Shown here: positions 35,789 to 48,200 of the stretch, one piece after another
Layout: every line of letters begins with the position of its first letter
Position numbering within the stretch: the first letter of the stretch is position 1
Assembly: GCA_004123355.1 (NCBI GenBank)
Contig: SCHM01000001.1
Location: forward strand, 1,914,001-1,978,000
Length of the DNA: 64,000 nt
Direction of reading: 5' to 3'
Source of the DNA: Amphirosellinia nigrospora
Lineage: Eukaryota > Ascomycota > Sordariomycetes > Xylariales > Xylariaceae
The notes under the pieces: model-generated
What the model was told of the DNA's origin: nothing
Databases searched by the model: none
Seen by the model: the letters and a program-made list of their open reading frames with translations, nothing else
Position numbers and translations under genes: made by a program

Positions 35789-37529
35789 CTATTTCTTCTT
35801 TCTAGAAGTTGTAGCTACTAGGCGTTTCTTTAGATGCTTGGGCATCTTTTCTTTCCGTTTTTCGGTCCTCGCCTCCTTGGTAGCTTGCTTTCGTTGCTGT
35901 TTGCTAGTCAGCTAAGATTGATTCATTTGAAAGAGGAAAGGGATAAGATGAAGGGTGGAGAATTGAGGGAAGCTAGGGCTGTTTTCATTTTAGCACTGAC
36001 CTTCTTCTCGTCCTTGTCCTCAAATCGCTTCCCCCTAGGTGGGCCCTTTAAGAATTTACTCTCATCGTCGCTTTCCTCATCACTGTCGGCCTCACTATCG
36101 AGAGCTGCGCCCTCATCTGATTGCTCGTCCTCTGCAACTTGACCATCTCCCACCTTAGGAAGGACCACCTGATCAGCCAACAGATTCCGATACACTAACT
36201 TGTCGCCTTCGCCGTGCCCTATCGTCTCAGCATCCTTCTCAATATCGTAGACTTGTTCGAGGGTCTGGGGATGTATTGTTGTCTGAAAACTTCGTTGTCA
36301 ACCTCTTGCTGGGCTGCGGCATTCTCGTCGGTTGCCGCTTCCACTCGCGATGCATATAGTTGCTCTATAGACTCCTTTAGACTAGGCTCCTCCACCGCGC
36401 CCCAGGGGCAATAATAAAATCGAAGACGACCCGGTCAGCCAGTGTGTCGACCCCCTGCCTTCTAAAGAAGTCGCCGGTGTTTTTAATATCCATACGCAAG
36501 AACTCAAGAGATCTCGGATGGTCGTGTTCTACACTCTGGGACACATCGATCACGTAGAGTTGCTTGTTGTGATAGAGAATATTGTACTCGCTCAGATCAG
36601 CATGGACCAGCTTGCACACTTGGTAGAGACGCCGCATGATGCCAAGCAGCTGAACGTATAAGGCACTCCATATCTGTTCAGCCTCTTCGGCGGGTATGTT
36701 GGCGTCACGTAGTCGCGGGTAAGCCCACCCCTCCGATCGCCTAAGAAGCCCATGACCAAGACATGTAGCTTGAGTTGGATGGGTTCCGGACAAGCGATGC
36801 CAGCTGAGTGGATTCGGCGCAGGTTTCGAAATTCCTTCTCGGCCCACAGCTTTACCATCTTGCGGTTGTTGCCCTTGTCAGCACCCGACTTGAAACGGTG
36901 CTCGCCGGTGATGTAGCGCTCACGGTCCTTGAAGCTGAGAATGGCCGTCTTGTAGACCTTCACAGCACGGTGGATCTTGGTGAGATCATCGGCGTAGGCG
37001 ACGGCGCCGTAGACGTTCGCTTCCTTGCCGGTGCTGATGGCGCCGTGCACCTCGTTGATGACATTCCGGTTGATCATCTGGTATAGGATCATACGCGTGC
37101 GCTGGTCCAGGACCTGCTCGCTCGTGGCACGGTCGGCCTTGTCCTTGTCCCTCGTCTGACCATCCTTGACATCATCGAGACGGATCTTGGAGGCATGCTT
37201 GGAGAGTGCGGATATCTGGTCGTCGATGCTGTTGAATGTGTTTGCGGCAGGTTTCTGCTGGTTCGAATGGAGCGGTTTTTGTCGGTTGTAGTTTCGCGCC
37301 AGATCGGGCTCGCCGTTTGGGCCGAGTATCTCGTCGTCGTCGTCGTCGTCGTCCTCTTCGAAGATGTCGTCGAGATCGGATTCCTCTGCTTCGGCGGTAG
37401 GAATCGAGTCTGCGTCGCCGGTGGTCAGGGTCCGTGGTATCTCTTGTTGTACCGAGGCATCGTAACCATCGTTATCCGATAAACATGCGGCGGTTCGTGG
37501 GGCGCCGCGGGAGACGTGGTAGACTCCAT
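35789..37529 (-). CDS. rio1: RIO1 atypical protein kinase, with indels
   Basis: Rio1 is a kinase/ATPase needed for final 20S pre-rRNA processing and 40S release. The start ATG is at 37529 ([14 protein letters not shown]). The N-terminal part is acidic (a GAC repeat at about 37336-37356 encodes poly-Asp). The RIO domain has [20 protein letters not shown] (P-loop and metal-free ATP site), [49 protein letters not shown]-type [15 protein letters not shown] (catalytic Asp) and [15 protein letters not shown] (metal Asp). Frame losses are at AAA 37481-37483, CCCC 36728-36731 and near 36395. The C-terminal exon (35911-35789, intron 36000-35912) is lysine-rich ([19 protein letters not shown]), as in the family. 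It is about 560 residues long. Identification is secure. Confidence 0.92.
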
Positions 37530-38867
37530 CGTGTAGAAAGGATGCTTGCGCAGATGCGACGGGGGTGGTATTGTGAGTTCACTTTGATCTAAAGGGAACG
37601 TTATGTTATGCAAAGGCACTCTTGGTAGATTATATAATAAGCAAATTGTAATTATGTCGATAATAAATTCGGGTGGCGCCAAGTTTCAAGGTTGTTTGAG
37701 TCACCTTGGAATATGATTGACTATGAATAGTTTATGATTCATCCACCTGGCCCTCAACTTCCAGTAGGCGATAAATTTAGGAAATTTGGAAATCGGAACC
37801 CCGCTATCAACAGCAGTAATGTGCCCCTCCATTTCGCTATTTGGAGATTCTAGTGAACATCGACTTATCGATAGACTATGCCCCTCCTCCTAGTGGGGTA
37901 CGGACAGGGGTAGTACCGCAGCAGCGTGGACCTAGTCATGGGTACACTGATATTTGTTTTCTGCTTTCTCAGTAAGAAACTATTCACAACTGAAAGGGAA
38001 ACTTGGAAGTTTTTACCTGTTAAATATCTTCACGTTATTGCAAAAAATCATACACGATGCTCATTAGTTAAGGGACACGAAATAGGATGCGGCATCATCA
38101 GTAAAGAGCCAGATTTAGGCCCTTTAGATTCGGAACTTTGCTATCTCCAATTCACCATCAACCTACCACATACTTCCACATCTTCTAGCATTATCTTGTG
38201 ACCTCAGCTCGGCAGGTCGTATCATGCTTATCATTTCATTCATTATAACACGGCAACAGTGAATGGTTACATCGTGGCGCGTGCCTCTCTTGCGCCGTTA
38301 CGAGCGAATCCGACGGCCTATCTAACTATCCCTTTGAACGTACAAACCCTCATGTAAGCATCTTACAACGAGGTATTCACTGGTAACCAATGAATTCTAA
38401 TGCGCCTCTTCTCCCTTCTTTGTTTCATACTACGGACGTAAGGGAAGGTTAGATGACAAGGATTACTTCCAAAAAATTAACTTGTGCCAATCAATTATTC
38501 CACGTCTCGAAAGAAAGAAATGAGAGCAAGGGTTATTCTCCAAGTAGAAAGGAAGCAACCTTGAGATACCATGCATAGAGCACATACCTATCCGAACCCC
38601 TCACGGCAGATCCCAGTTCTTGGTGTCTTCCCTCCGTCCCGAAATACAACATGAACCAGGATGTTGTTGACCTTATCGGCGTACAACCTCATCTACATGA
38701 ATGTGCAAAGAAGGGATGGTATATAATAGATGAAACGGGCACATAAGCCAGCCACATCCTCGTCGCGATGCATCGATACGCACTATTCGTGAATGGTGGA
38801 AGTCCACTAAAAAGCATCTTCGACAACTCCTAATATTGTTCTATTAATGTGATATTCGAATGTCATC
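37530..38867 (+). other. Intergenic
   Basis: About 1.3 kb, divergent between RIO1 and the hexosaminidase. No convincing gene. An open stretch at 37926-38201 has no recognisable motif and no good context. Confidence 0.45.
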
Positions 38868-41313
38868 ATGGCCTTCCTTTACTTCGCCTCTTTGTATATA
38901 CTTGCAACTCTACATAGTGAGTCTAATCCATCATGATCATTCCACGTTAGAACCACACGTACGCTGATGTACGAGTAAACAGCTCTGGTATTCGCGTCTA
39001 GACTGGCAGCGATACCGACCTTTCCTTTCACGGCTTCGGCGGGTGGCGGGACCTACCGCCTCTCATCTCTCAAGTCCATCATAATCGATTCCGCCTACGC
39101 AGACCGGGTAGATAAATCCGGCGAGACGACCACCCCACAAACCCTGCATCAGTTTGGCGGCGTCATCAGTTCCGATATCCTCACTATTTGGGGTCTCGAA
39201 AACATCAGTTTACCGACTGGTCCGGCGGCACAGCATGATTCTATATTCCTCACGCTTTCGGACTCACCCTCGTATCAGTATGCGAATGGTGAGGAGTCTG
39301 CTGAGGGCTATGAGTTGGAGTGACAACCTTGGGGGTGACCATCCGTGGTGCCTCGCCACTGGGCGTGTGGTGGGGTAGTCGTTCGCTCTTACAGCTGGCT
39401 ATTCTCTCTAACGGAGAATTGCCTCTGGGGAGAGTTGTTGATTCGCCGGGATGGAAGATAAGGGGAATGATGCTTGATGTTGGTCGTCATTACTATCCTT
39501 CTGATGTAAGTCACTTACTCCGCGAGATACTGTTGAATTCATCATGCTAAAGCCAGTGCCTGAATCGCAGTTTATTACCAATATATGCTCGTATATGAGT
39601 TTCTTCAAACAAAACACCCTCCAATTACATCTCAGCGACAACTTATCAATAACGTCAAGCTCTATTCAAGAGAACAATCGTTGAGTTTGTACGCTCGTTT
39701 CCGGCTCTGGTCTGATGCGCCGGAAGTGGCAGGCCTGAATAAATTCATAAACGAGTCATATACGAAGGATGATTGGGAACAGATGCAGCATGCGTGTGTG
39801 GCGAGAGGCGTCACCATCATCCCAGAGATTGAAGCACCGGGCCATGCTTTGCCTATCGTTCAATGGAAGCCGGAATTGGGAATGAGCAGTGACTTGTCAC
39901 TCCTGAACCTCTCACACCCAGACACTCTCCCAACGATGCAAACTATCTGGGTACCTTCATGGATTGGTTTACGTGTAAGACTGTTCATATTGGCGCTGAC
40001 GAATACCGGCAATGCGATGAATATAACCATTTTGTGAATGAAATGTCAGGGTTCATCCAGAGCAATGGGTCAAAATCGGTTCGAATCTGGGGGACATTCC
40101 GCCCAAGCCGGATTACGACGACAACATCTCTAAGGATGTCTCTATCCAACATTGTAAGTCTAATTTATAATTTGCCTGAATTTTGAGATATTTAAGCCTG
40201 GGTTCCCGTCACTCATTGACAGCCATGTTTATGGTGTATCAATCGCTCTCGAAGCTAACAATCCTTCAAGGGGAATTTTTCGAAGATAACCCTCTTTTCG
40301 ACTACATCCAAAACAACTACTCGGTCGTGAACTCGGACGACACCTTTTATGTCGTGAACAAGTGGTCTGGGAGCTACCCGCAAAAAGTCAACATCAACAA
40401 GACGTTCCACGGGAATCCAGTATCAGGTGGTTTCGGGAGCCGTACATTTTTGACACGAAGAACAGCAGCAACAACCCAGACCGTTCAAACCCGAATATCC
40501 TCGGTTCCATCGCCCGCTATGGAATGATTACGGCCTAATGCGACCGTATATAGCGAAGCCTACTACGCCTGGCGCGAAGGCATCCCAGCGCTCGCAGACA
40601 AGCAATGGGGCGGAACCTGTTGACGGAAGAATTCATTAACGTGCTCCCGCGCCTCCACCCGTATATCCCTGACCAGTTCCTCGAGAAAACGATCCTGTCC
40701 GACGGTCCCGAGATCCTGCGCTTCGACTTAGAATCCTGGGCCACGCGCGTCAGGCGGACGGCGACGACAAGGTGGGCGAGATCTGGGAGGTGAAGGACCT
40801 CACGACGAACGGATACAGCGGCAGGACGAACTGCAGCGTGACGCCCAACCAGACGATCGCGATGAACACCACTGCGCCATCACGACGGAGCTGCTGAGCA
40901 AAGGGCGGGACTACAGCCTCACGCTGCGGCTGTACGTGACGCACGTCGCGGACGACGCGCCCATCATCTCGGGCCGGGACTCGGTCCTCATGCTGACGCC
41001 GAACCTCACCCTCTTCGCGGCGGGGTTATTATAGACTGAACACTACCGTGCCGCTGTACACGTGGTTCGACCTGAACCTCGTGGGGCTGGGCGAGCGGAC
41101 GTTCGCGAGCATCCGCCAGGTCAGGCTCGGCGATCCGTTGGTCGCGCGCGTGGACGACAGGGAGGAGTTCCTGGCCGTGCTGGGCATCAACGGGGAGTCG
41201 CTCGTCTGGCGCCTATCGCCATCGAGGCGCCGCTCACGGACATTTGGGGCAGCAATGAGCAGTGGACGGGGGAGTTTGCCGGGATGTTGCTTACTACCGA
41301 TGTTCCGCAATGA
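38868..41313 (+). CDS. GH20 beta-N-acetylhexosaminidase, secreted, heavily indel-broken
   Basis: GH20 enzymes remove terminal GlcNAc or GalNAc, for example from chitin oligomers. The likely start at 38868 gives a hydrophobic leader (MAFLYFASLYILATLHS). The guanidine-free N-domain reads IIDSAYADRVDKSGE and SPSYQYANGEESAEGYELE. Then come LGVWWGSRSLL, DSPGWKIRGMMLDVGRHYYP, and after an intron (about 39507-39570) FITNICSYMSFFKQNTLQLH. The catalytic region has IIPEIEAPGHALPI and TVHIGADEY with the Asp-Glu pair. Later parts are YSEAYYAWREGIPALADKQW, TTNGYSGRTNCSVTPNQT, and the end GEFAGMLLTTDVPQ at the stop 41311-41313. At least six frame changes are seen, near 39322, 39677, 40050-40100, 40430, 40770-40880, 41030 and 41212. 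Either this is the worst-affected coding region or it is genuinely decaying. Confidence 0.77.
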
Positions 41314-41596
41314 CCTGAAACCGGGCGGGCCTCCTATGTAGTTGTGTGTATCTACGCGCGGGGAGTAAGTAAAAGGCATGTTCATAGTCAAGTGTTATCT
41401 CATTGAGCTCGTTGAATATTAGGGCGGCATTTTAATACTACCTCATCTTGTTACTTCCATACCTCGCGAGGTTAGAAATAGCAAGCAGCCGTCGCGTAGA
41501 ATAGCCCACCAGCATATCAACATCTCTCAAACATTGAGCGAACGAGCAAAAAGACAGCAAAACCTGCCCACGCGTCTTGGCAACTAACATAGGACC

Positions 41597-42602
41597 TTAC
41601 TTAGAGTCGAAGCAGTAACACGGCTGCCAGCCCTTGGGCAACGCGCAAGCATCGTATTGGATTAGGTTGGCTTTGCGGGCACATGATTTTCGGTTGACGC
41701 AGTAATACATCTTGGCGAGCGAAAGAAGATGTTGTGAACTGCATAGCCCAACAACGCGCCTTATCACTCGTTTATTTTCGTACTTTTGTTTCTGTATTAA
41801 TTCATGGACTATTTCGTATACTGATATAAGTAAGGTGCGCCAGCGCGTCTAAGACAAAGGATCTCTCTCCTTTCGTCCGTTTTGTCTAAGCATTGATAGA
41901 TACTAGGTATTAATTCGATTCCCGCTCAATCTCGCTCATCCCCTTCGTTCGTAGCGATATGCCCGTGTGTGTTCTACAGCGGCCTCACGACCCGCCCATT
42001 CCATTATCGCCATAGTGGCGCGAACCCTATTTCTCTAGTGGCTCTCCTCTCTTATTATATGTGAACCGTTGTTTACACCGGATCGATGTTCATGCGCAGA
42101 GGTCAAGCTGTTGTTGGTGTACGGGTTCTTGTAGCCTGTGTTTTGCGACATCAGCCAAAATACATTCAATTCAAGCCAACCCGCCGCAACAAGATGGGGA
42201 TTCCGGGAAAGGTGAAAACTCACGGTCGTCTGACAGCATCCGGTGATGTTGTAAACGTATAGATTGCACTCGTAGTAAGTGTCCACAGTCCTATGATATG
42301 GGCTCCGACGCCTATGACACTAGTGTAAGCACCCTTCTTGGTATAGTTCTTCACCCTGCCCCCTTATGCATACACAGTGCGCTGGAGGGAAAAAAAATAA
42401 TAATAGAAAAGTGTGGGTTTGAGAATATATCCGCCATCTTACAATTTACTCCGACTTGTCCGTTGATCCGTGCAGCAGCTAGGGAAGAACCCGGAGCCCT
42501 GCGACGACCCGCATCTGAAGTATATCCTCTGCACGTCCCTTGGCGCAGGCGCCGACATGGCGGCGCCTAGCGAAGCGCCGCGGCGACTGAGGCGAGATAC
42601 AT
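41597..42602 (-). CDS. Possible small secreted cysteine-rich protein (tentative)
   Basis: A start at 42602 gives MYLASVAAAL, then a TAG in frame. One base more places the signal-like LGAAMSAPAPRDV before RIYFRCGSSQGSGFFPSCCT. A second exon (to about 42206, ending ACC before GTGAGT) reads TVDTYYECNLYVYNITGCCQ. A third, after AAG near 41716, reads YYCVNRKSCARKANLIQYD and ALPKGWQPCYCFDSK, with a stop at 41597. The Y-x-C...GCC pattern occurs twice, as in many fungal small secreted proteins, and about eleven Cys would be present. The last intron would be about 480 bases, long for this genome, so the third exon may belong elsewhere. Function unknown. The model rests only on Cys pattern, leader and splice signals. 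Confidence 0.33.
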
Positions 42603-44014
42603 GGTTTATGGTCGTGTAGGATCGAAAGCGAGTGTGAGTTGGCAGCCAACTGGGATGAAGATAGGTTTATTGATAGGTGTAGTAGTAGCGCGGTGATAGA
42701 TGAAAGCGAAAGCTGAGGATCTGGGCGGGATAAGTTGTCTGTTCTGCGCGCCAACGATGGATATTTATCGATGGGCACGATCGGGAGATTGTGGACCGCT
42801 CTTGAACCTATCGTTCGATTTATATGAATCGATCTTCCGTGCTTACCAACGGCACGGTATCTCCTGCGCTGACGATAGACTCCAATCACACACGCGGTAC
42901 GGCAGGTAGGACCAGATCAGACTAGACCAGACCTGCGTGTCGCTTAAGCACAACAATGGATGACGTTGCAGACCGACGGGCAATTGTCCGGGCAATACGG
43001 CAGGGTGACTACTACACAAAAAGTCCAAGCCTGAGCAATGGCAGGCTAGAATGCGACGGGCAGCAACGGTTTCACGAAAAAAGGTGATGAACGGGATGTG
43101 GGATGTGGCATGGAGCATGGACTGAGATCTAGATGTAAGTATGCTATAGGAAGGGGGCCATCGCAGACAATGCGCTCTATGGAGTGTATCCTGGGAAATA
43201 AAATCGTCCTAATATTTCCCCAATGCTACATACCTACGTAAACATCTCATGATGATCTTTGCCGAGTCTAGACCCCTCGTAATGATGGCACATCGTCAAT
43301 AGTTGTATGCACGACTGAAAGCACTCCATCAACATACCAGCCTGAGGTATATGATGATCTGTATGTCGTTCGGCAAGCGGAGCAGACCTAGCCTGGTAAT
43401 ACGTCACACGTGGTTATGCAGGCCCAGACGCCTGACGAGTGGTGTTATTAGTCGGTTGTTTTTGCTGGGGCCTCTCTTTCGCACTTCAGCCGGGGATGGA
43501 GACGGATGGGCAGTGCGTCGCTTGGCATTCGTATTTTGCCGATCTGCGAGGCGCCGGGGGCCAATCATGCGCCGCGCCGTCTCCCCGTTTCCCTCACGAT
43601 GCCGTCAACGCCCTATCTGGAATCCACTGGCGAATGAGGGGACGCCAGGGGGTCATACCGCATGCGAGACTACCGACTCAATGGCACTCCGCTCGAAGCC
43701 GTGACAATTGCCGTGAGTGGATGCTATAAAAAGCAACCGGCACAGGCCGTCAGAATGAGGCTAGCCGTGATAGAGCGCACAAGTAAGAGAAGAAGTAAAA
43801 CACGTCGAGGTCCGCGATAGTCCCGATGTCACGATCTTCCTCGTATTCCAAGACATGCTTTGGCCTTGTCTGGTGCGTTGTCCACGACTCGGGCGCCGTG
43901 CCTGATCGTACTTGTGGTCTGAGACCAACCCTCTTGATCGCTTTGAGAACGTTTGTTAATTGGTTGAGTCGGGTTTGACGATGACAAAGTTCATAGAGAC
44001 AAATTGGAAGACTT
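42603..44014 (+). other. Intergenic
   Basis: About 1.4 kb. Several open frames of up to 136 codons exist but lack family resemblance, splice support or consistent codon use. No gene called. Confidence 0.4.
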
Positions 44015-44781
44015 CTAATATGGATAGAGAGGATCAAGTCGCAGGAGGCAGTCGACACGTAGTTGCAAAGTTTGGAATGATAAAGGTAAGGCTGCGCTCG
44101 TCGCGCGAGCAAACATGATCTTAGCCCAGAGACAATGAAGCATGAACTGGATCATAGAATGGTAGACTATGTCAAGACGCTCTATCTTGTCAAGCCAGTT
44201 TAGCATGCGTTGTATGCTCGCCTCATCCTGTAAGCTATTTTGCCGGGCTGGTTCGAGTGGGAGTTGGACAAAGGTCACCTCATCTTTGCTATCCTCCTTG
44301 TCTTCTTCACCGTCTTCTTCTTCGCTACTATCTTCGTCGTCGTCGTCGTCGTCGTCGTCCTCCTCCTCCTCCTCCTCGTCGTCGTCGTCGTCGTCGTCCT
44401 CCTCCTCCTCCTCGTCGTCCTCGTCGTCCTCGTCGTCCTCGTCGTCCTCGTCGTCCTCGTCGTCCTCGTCCTCGTCCTCCTCTTCTTCTTCTTCTCTTCT
44501 TTTTCTTCTTCTTCTTCCTCTTCTTCGTCGTCATCCTCCTCTTCACCTTCTTCTTCGTCGCTGAAATCGCCAACTGTGTAGTCTTGCTCCCCCATATGAC
44601 TAAATCCAAATCCCAAGTCCTCATTGGACCGGCCTGCTACTTGCCAGCGTGCGTTGTCATCCATCTCGTTGACTGTACCAGATGTCAATCGTTCGTCTGG
44701 TTCATACCCGCGCCATAGATCATCTATCGAAGACCCAGCCGTGCGATAAATTGGCGAAGGGCCTACGTTTAAGTGACACAT
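44015..44781 (-). CDS. Asp/Glu-repeat protein of unknown function, with at least two frame breaks
   Basis: The ATG at 44781 gives MCHLNVGPSPIYRTAGSSID, then DLWRGYEPDERLTSGTV and DNARWQVAGRSNEDLGFGF. An acidic run begins (DFSDEEEGEEEDDD). The following trinucleotide array (about 44325-44560) reads as alternating Glu and Asp in one frame, Arg/Thr or Gly/Arg in the others. I take the acidic frame as real, because it leads into a non-repetitive end: TFVQLPLEPARQNSLQDEAS, QRMLNWLDKIERLDIVYHS and FMLHCLWAKIMFARATSAA, stopping at 44015. That end is helical and partly hydrophobic. A frame slip near 44490-44510, inside impure GAA repeats, is needed. It lies 487 bases downstream of the RdRP on the same strand. 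Unknown family. Confidence 0.42.
44325..44560 (+). repeat. Long GAC/GAG/GAA-type trinucleotide array (CGT/CCT/CTT on plus strand)
   Basis: About 235 bases of three-base periodic sequence: CGT blocks, CCT blocks, a regular CGTCGTCCT alternation at about 44396-44470, then impure CTT repeats. The period keeps the reading frame, so copy changes would lengthen or shorten an acidic tract rather than break it. Confidence 0.9.
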
Positions 44782-45268
44782 GTTGAAACGAATAGAATTA
44801 TGGCTGCTATGGTCTTGTTGAGAAGAGTAGTGATGGAATTGGGGAGCAGATGTATCGGAGATGGAAGGCCTGGCAACGTCGTTCAGCTCAAATGCGGATA
44901 TATATATTAGGTTATATATAGAAACACTTCCATAGAAAGTCTAAGAGTCTACAATATGCTTTCCTGTGCACAATAGGAGGCGTAATCGTATGACGCCTTC
45001 CGTGTTCGCGGCGGGCTCACGAAACTCTGACCAGGAAACGTAAATTTAAGTACAGCGCGTGAAACTCGTCTCTATCTCATTGAAAACAGTATGACGATCA
45101 GGGGTATCCCAACAAATAAAACACGGAGTTAGTTCCGTATGCACCTTATCCTTGACGATTAAATTAACTTTGACATAACCCAGCTACCCAGCATCGGACA
45201 TGCGCTCTCGGGGATCTGCACGATAGTGCAGCATGGGGGCTGCCGGCTTCGAAAACCTTAGATGTGTT
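44782..45268 (+). other. Intergenic
   Basis: 487 bases between two minus-strand genes; TATATATATTAGGTTATATATA lies near 44897. No gene seen. Confidence 0.5.
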
Positions 45269-48200
45269 CTATTCACCTTGATCACTCAAGCTTTCGGCAT
45301 CCTCGAGCCCTTCACTGTCTTGCATATAATGCCGTCCATCGGTCAGGGCTGCTACCGCACGCACGAATTTGCCGTCGGGCCGCACCCCTGCATACATCTC
45401 CGGCGTCATGAGCACGGGAGGCGCAGTCCTTCCGTGGCTGACGGCGATGCTCTTTAAATATGCCAACTGGTAGCCGGCTATGTACCAGGGGAAACTGGAG
45501 ATCTTCTATAATTCAGCTTGAAGCAGTAGGATGCCTTGAGGAGGTCCCATTGAGACAAGCCTACACCCGCAAGGCTCTCCTCGCAAAGGGATTGTACGGT
45601 TTTAGAGTTTACTTTGTCCGTAGGCGCGATGGCTCGCCACTTGTCATACGTATTCGAAAGTTTCGCATTGAAATCGCCCTGAAAGTTTGACCAATACGCG
45701 GTCACAGCCTCTATATTTTTCCTCAGATCATCCAGGACTGTTTCCCAGGTATTTTTCTTAAGCCTGCCTCGTTCAGCGTCACTCTTTCGTACTTCTAACG
45801 GTCGCTTGAATTTCTCGTAGTATTCAACGAACTTGACCAAGTCCTTATCGAATAGTTCGGCTCGGCTGAGGTATCGATTCAAATTCTCCAACTCCCGCTC
45901 GACCGTCGGCTTTCCTGCTACGAACTTCACGTAGTCGATGATGTGCCTTGGTGCTCCATTTCCACTCCAATCATTATTTTTGTATTGGGGAGCCATTGGA
46001 TCGAGTCGTTTGCTCGCTCGCTTGGCATCTATTTGCCGCATATTGAGGATCTTTCTCTCCCGGTCCCAGTCTTTTTCCGAGAACACAATGCCTTGTTTGG
46101 CACGATCAACCAGATGACTAATCAGAGTGCTCATGAATATAGCATGCTCATCTCGAACAGAGTTCCTGGAGTAACATAGCTTCTCCTTATAGTTTGTGCA
46201 AGTACCGAGAAGGTTTGGTTCCATGTTAAAACGAAAAGTCCTGTCGATCCATTCTGTGGTAACCCCTTTGGGCCCACAAGATCGAGCAAGATCTTCGTAG
46301 GTACCAGTCCTTTTCGTTAATACATGATGCTCAAATAAATCCGGCACCACGGGAAGCGGTGCATTGGAGAAATTATTGACGATGCTGGGCTCCCAACAAA
46401 CCCAAGCTATATCGCCATCATAATCACCGCCTGAAAGTTTGTCTGCTAACGGGATATCCCCTTGGTGGAGAATACGATGACGTCTTTCAGCGAACCAAGT
46501 TCTGGTCTGAATACAGCCTTGACCCTTTGGATATCGCTGGGTAATGCGCTGGCGTTCGTGCGACAAGTACATCCATGCCATGCAAGAACGTTTCTGAGAA
46601 ACCGGATTGTTCATCCATGAATTTAGAAGAAAACCCTAGGTGTATCTCGTCCTCCTCTAAAACACCGCTGAAGTCGACGACCATATAGGCATATGTAGAT
46701 CGGCCAACTTTGACATTGAGTCGAGTTTGAAGCTCCTCACATTTCTCCTTGCGTAGACCAAAGGCAATCTTACGTAAGAACTCAAGCTTTGTTGGATCAA
46801 AACCTTGGGATAATAGCAGCTCCATCTGGTCTTCTCTGCTGTTTGGCAGGCCAGCTGCCCACGGCACGTGTCCAAGTCTGACGCGCTCTTGACGGCGCTG
46901 TCCTGTAGCGTTCTCGTGTACCCATAGTTTGAAGTGGGCGGGTCTTGCATGGCTTCTTTCTGAGATTTCATCTCTGCTGCAAGACTATCTTTCATGAATT
47001 GTCCTACTCGCTCCTTCATGTTGAACGCGTCGATAGCTCGATCCTCCAGTATGGGAAGTAGTTGGAGATTTAAGGTCGCAGACCTGAGTTCCTTCGATGC
47101 ATTGCGGACTTCGAAGGTTCGATGGTCTTCCTCCTCAAAATCACATGCCCACTTTCTCTGGGATGGAAATGTCTCTATCCAAATCTCTTCGCTGGTGTCC
47201 ATGGTATCTCGGATCCAAAATCCCTTCGCACTCCCAAAACGACCTTGAAAGCCGGCGGGAATGTCGTCGAGGCCCATGATGTCGCGTACTTGTCGCGCAA
47301 GTGCGGTCGACATACGGGCTATTCCATCATTCATCACTTTACCGGTCGGAGACATGATATCCTCGTCACGATGACGGATCTGTTGAGGATGGAGTACCGC
47401 GGTTGGATGTGTGCGACTGAGGCCTAAATGCCGTCAATAATGAAGCCCGAGTGCCAAGAAGCAGAGAGTAGGTATACCTAGGGCTATCCTCGAGAAAAGC
47501 TTGTATACAGACTGCTTCTGGTTTTTCGGGCTTTGCTGAATTTGCAGAAGCCAGTCTAAAAGGTGTTCTCGTTCCATTTTCGTGTGTGCATTGCTCGCCT
47601 CAGACTTAGGCGACACAATCTGTGTGGCCGCTGCACGACGAAAGTCAGTGCCATTTTCGGCGAACAAATAGATCCTGTCCTGTAGAATGGTTATGGTTTC
47701 GGGTCTCAGGGTGTCGTCCTTATGTAACTTCTTCGGGGTGGCTTGTTTGGTACAAAACGATCTCCATGTCCGACCCAGCAGAATATGTGAATCTTCAACC
47801 AGCCAGTTATGGATGGAATCTATAATTTCAGTCTCGTTTCCCTTGCTTAAATTCTTCACAGCTCTCGTGTACGGCGAAGGTATGACGAGTTCAAGAAAGC
47901 GGTCAGATCCGAAGCGACGATCAAGTCTGTGCGGCAGATCTAGCCGTAAGGGTTCAAGAGCGAGTTTGAATAACGGTCCAACTTTGGCCGAATTGGGGGT
48001 TAAAGACGCTGTGAGGACGACAACTTGGTCAGTAGAGCGAAAGCTATCGCACATGGCCGCGTTCCAAGCTTCCGATCTCGTTTTTTCCGGCAAGACCTTG
48101 CCTTCCAAAGCCCTAAGACGTCGAAGTCGGTCCCATAATCTAGTTTGGTCGTTCAAGATAGGCTCATATTGGAAACGCAGGCTATCCATAGGTATTTCGC

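Noticed and set aside
42479-44112. Several open frames of 90-136 codons
   Set aside because: Overlapping frames on both strands, no family resemblance and no splice support, apart from the Cys-rich model reported separately.
44169-44564. Long poly-Ser open frame on the plus strand
   Set aside because: It is the other strand of the GAC/GAG trinucleotide array; the unique flanks are coding only on the minus strand.
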